From: Sulfuriferula nivalis
GTDB taxonomy: Bacteria; Pseudomonadota; Gammaproteobacteria; Burkholderiales; Sulfuriferulaceae
Direction: 5' to 3'
Length of the DNA: 64,000 nt
Assembly: GCF_009937995.1 (NCBI RefSeq)
Contig: NZ_AP021881.1
Coordinates: 62,001 to 126,000 of the forward strand
A program made the position numbers and the translations under genes. Positions 63,117 to 64,000 of the stretch are shown here, in pieces. The notes beneath the pieces are model-generated. The model saw only the letters and a program-made list of their open reading frames with translations. It was not told where the DNA came from and searched no databases. Within the stretch, counting starts at the first letter, position 1. The number at the start of each line of letters is the position of its first letter.

Positions 63117-64000
63117 ATCCTTCTGCCCAGATCAGGGTTTTGACATGCATCACATTAACGCTGTTTACATCCAGATGTATGGCTTGAGCCAATTCTGAGA
63201 TTTGAGCCTGGTCACCTTGCTCGCAAGCAATCGCCAGACGCAGGTAAGGTGCATAAGGGCCATTGTCATCGACTAAGGCCTGGGTGAGCGCTTCGTTCAG
63301 ATTTAATTCGGCAACTGCTGATTTGATAGGCGTGTTTAACAGCGTATCTAATAATGAAAAAATACCGACGATAAACAGGCTGTCTCTTTCACTCGCAGGT
63401 AAAGTATTTTCTCCCAATAATTCAGTTAATCGACCCCGTATCAGCGCATTTTGTAACAGTGCTCGACCTCGAGCATCCAGATTTCCGCTGCTAAACATAA
63501 GCAGAGTCAGCCAACGATAGAATTGTTGATAGCCTAACAGGATCAGCGCTTGTGAAATGGACTCAAGCTTGCGGGTCAGTCCATTGGCGGCAGAATTGAT
63601 AAAGCTGAGCAATTTATAAGACAGCACTGCATCCCGTTTGAGTACGGCTTCTAATTCATGTATTTCTGCTTGTTTGATTACCATGTTAAGCAGTTCGATA
63701 ACGTGGGCGCGATTTTTGTCTATGCGTTTTGCCTGATTGGGGATGGCATGGGTAAAGAAATATCCCTGGAAGGCATGAAACATCATGGACTGGTAAGCAA
63801 CATATTCATCTTCTGATTCCACATGTTTTGCGATGATTGTGGCTTTGCTCCGCCCCAGTGTAGTAATCATATGTTTGCTGAGTTCAATCGCGCTATATTG
63901 CTCTGTATCAAAGCGTATATATTTTGCTAGCGCAATAATAGGCATCTGTTCAGCGCTAAAAGTAGGATTGTCGATGGCAATGCAAAAGCCTTCGGCGATA
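63106..64000 (-). CDS. EAL/HDOD-type signalling protein (C-terminal part, runs off window end)
   Basis: The - strand frame stays open to base 64000, so its start is outside the window. The visible part begins with the last segment of a degenerate EAL-like domain (AKYIRFDTEQY ... AKHVESEDEYV ... FHAFQGYFFTHA) and continues with an HDOD domain (about 200 residues: VLSYKLLSFINSAANGLTRK, QALILLGYQQFYRWLTLLMF). This is the YuxH-like EAL-HDOD architecture, usually a catalytically inactive c-di-GMP-linked regulator. The catalytic EAL residues lie upstream of the window and cannot be checked. Confidence 0.8.
   Translation of the reverse strand, partial: IAEGFCIAIDNPTFSAEQMPIIALAKYIRFDTEQYSAIELSKHMITTLGRSKATIIAKHVESEDEYVAYQSMMFHAFQGYFFTHAIPNQAKRIDKNRAHVIELLNMVIKQAEIHELEAVLKRDAVLSYKLLSFINSAANGLTRKLESISQALILLGYQQFYRWLTLLMFSSGNLDARGRALLQNALIRGRLTELLGENTLPASERDSLFIVGIFSLLDTLLNTPIKSAVAELNLNEALTQALVDDNGPYAPYLRLAIACEQGDQAQISELAQAIHLDVNSVNVMHVKTLIWAEGFTV

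Overview
The window reads as a chromosomal segment of a betaproteobacterium, probably Nitrosomonadales-like. The reasons are the metX-metW pair, the def/fmt, LysM protein, dprA, smg, topA block, an OxyR with Cys199/Cys208, and generally moderate-GC housekeeping genes. The genus is a guess. I see no rRNA and no CRISPR array. There is one intact tRNA gene.

Layout. (1) 1-4.5 kb: end of dgkA, an LRR-protein kinase, msrP-msrQ and a photolyase, tightly packed on the + strand. (2) 4.5-8.7 kb: an accessory stretch with a decayed toxin-antitoxin remnant, a protein resembling a class III nucleotide cyclase, unknown small genes, a Fic protein and a HigA-type antitoxin without its toxin. (3) 8.7-16.4 kb, - strand: a complete branched-chain amino-acid ABC transporter (livKHMGF), a cytochrome c, an orphan ParA and ilvD. 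(4) 16.4-20.1 kb: lgt, oxyR, then rubrerythrin, rubredoxin and rubredoxin reductase, an NADH-driven peroxide-detoxification set. (5) 20-26.2 kb: a diguanylate cyclase, a Gln-rich secreted protein with tandem repeats, corA, a CopD-like protein, trmO and a LuxR-type regulator. (6) 26.3-40.3 kb: an apparent htpX-czcC-czcB-czcA-PII-thioredoxin metal-efflux operon divergent from nhaR, a frameshifted exported beta-barrel-like protein, copper ATPase copA and unknown genes. (7) 40.3-54.8 kb: metXW, an Mla-type lipid transporter, a second htpX broken by an amber codon, fmt, def, dprA, smg, topA, a bicupin and a stand-alone CZB protein. (8) 55.0-60.4 kb: a compact AT-rich integrative element in a tRNA-Met gene. 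(9) 60.6-64 kb: rpmE, a GT-C glycosyltransferase, mobA and a partial EAL/HDOD protein.

The most interesting unit is the ~5.4-kb element between perfect 50-bp direct repeats (54972-55021 and 60380-60429) of the 3' half of tRNA-Met. It carries a tyrosine integrase next to the intact tRNA, imperfect repeats just inside each att site that could be integrase arm sites, a family of short hairpin repeats with compensatory stem changes, and a consensus sigma-70 promoter. That promoter reads into a five-gene operon: small HTH protein, unknown protein, a 466-residue protein, a lipoprotein and a secreted coiled-coil protein. The 466-residue protein shows what look like motifs A, B and C of the family-A DNA polymerase / T7 RNA polymerase palm (Asp299, Arg343-x3-Lys347, His434-Asp435-Ser436). 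If that is right, this is a minimal integrative element with its own unusual replicase.

Two loci are broken by single lesions that should be checked against reads: an amber codon in the second htpX and a +1 frameshift in the exported protein at 34527-35487. All functional calls rest on motif recognition by eye; no database search was run.
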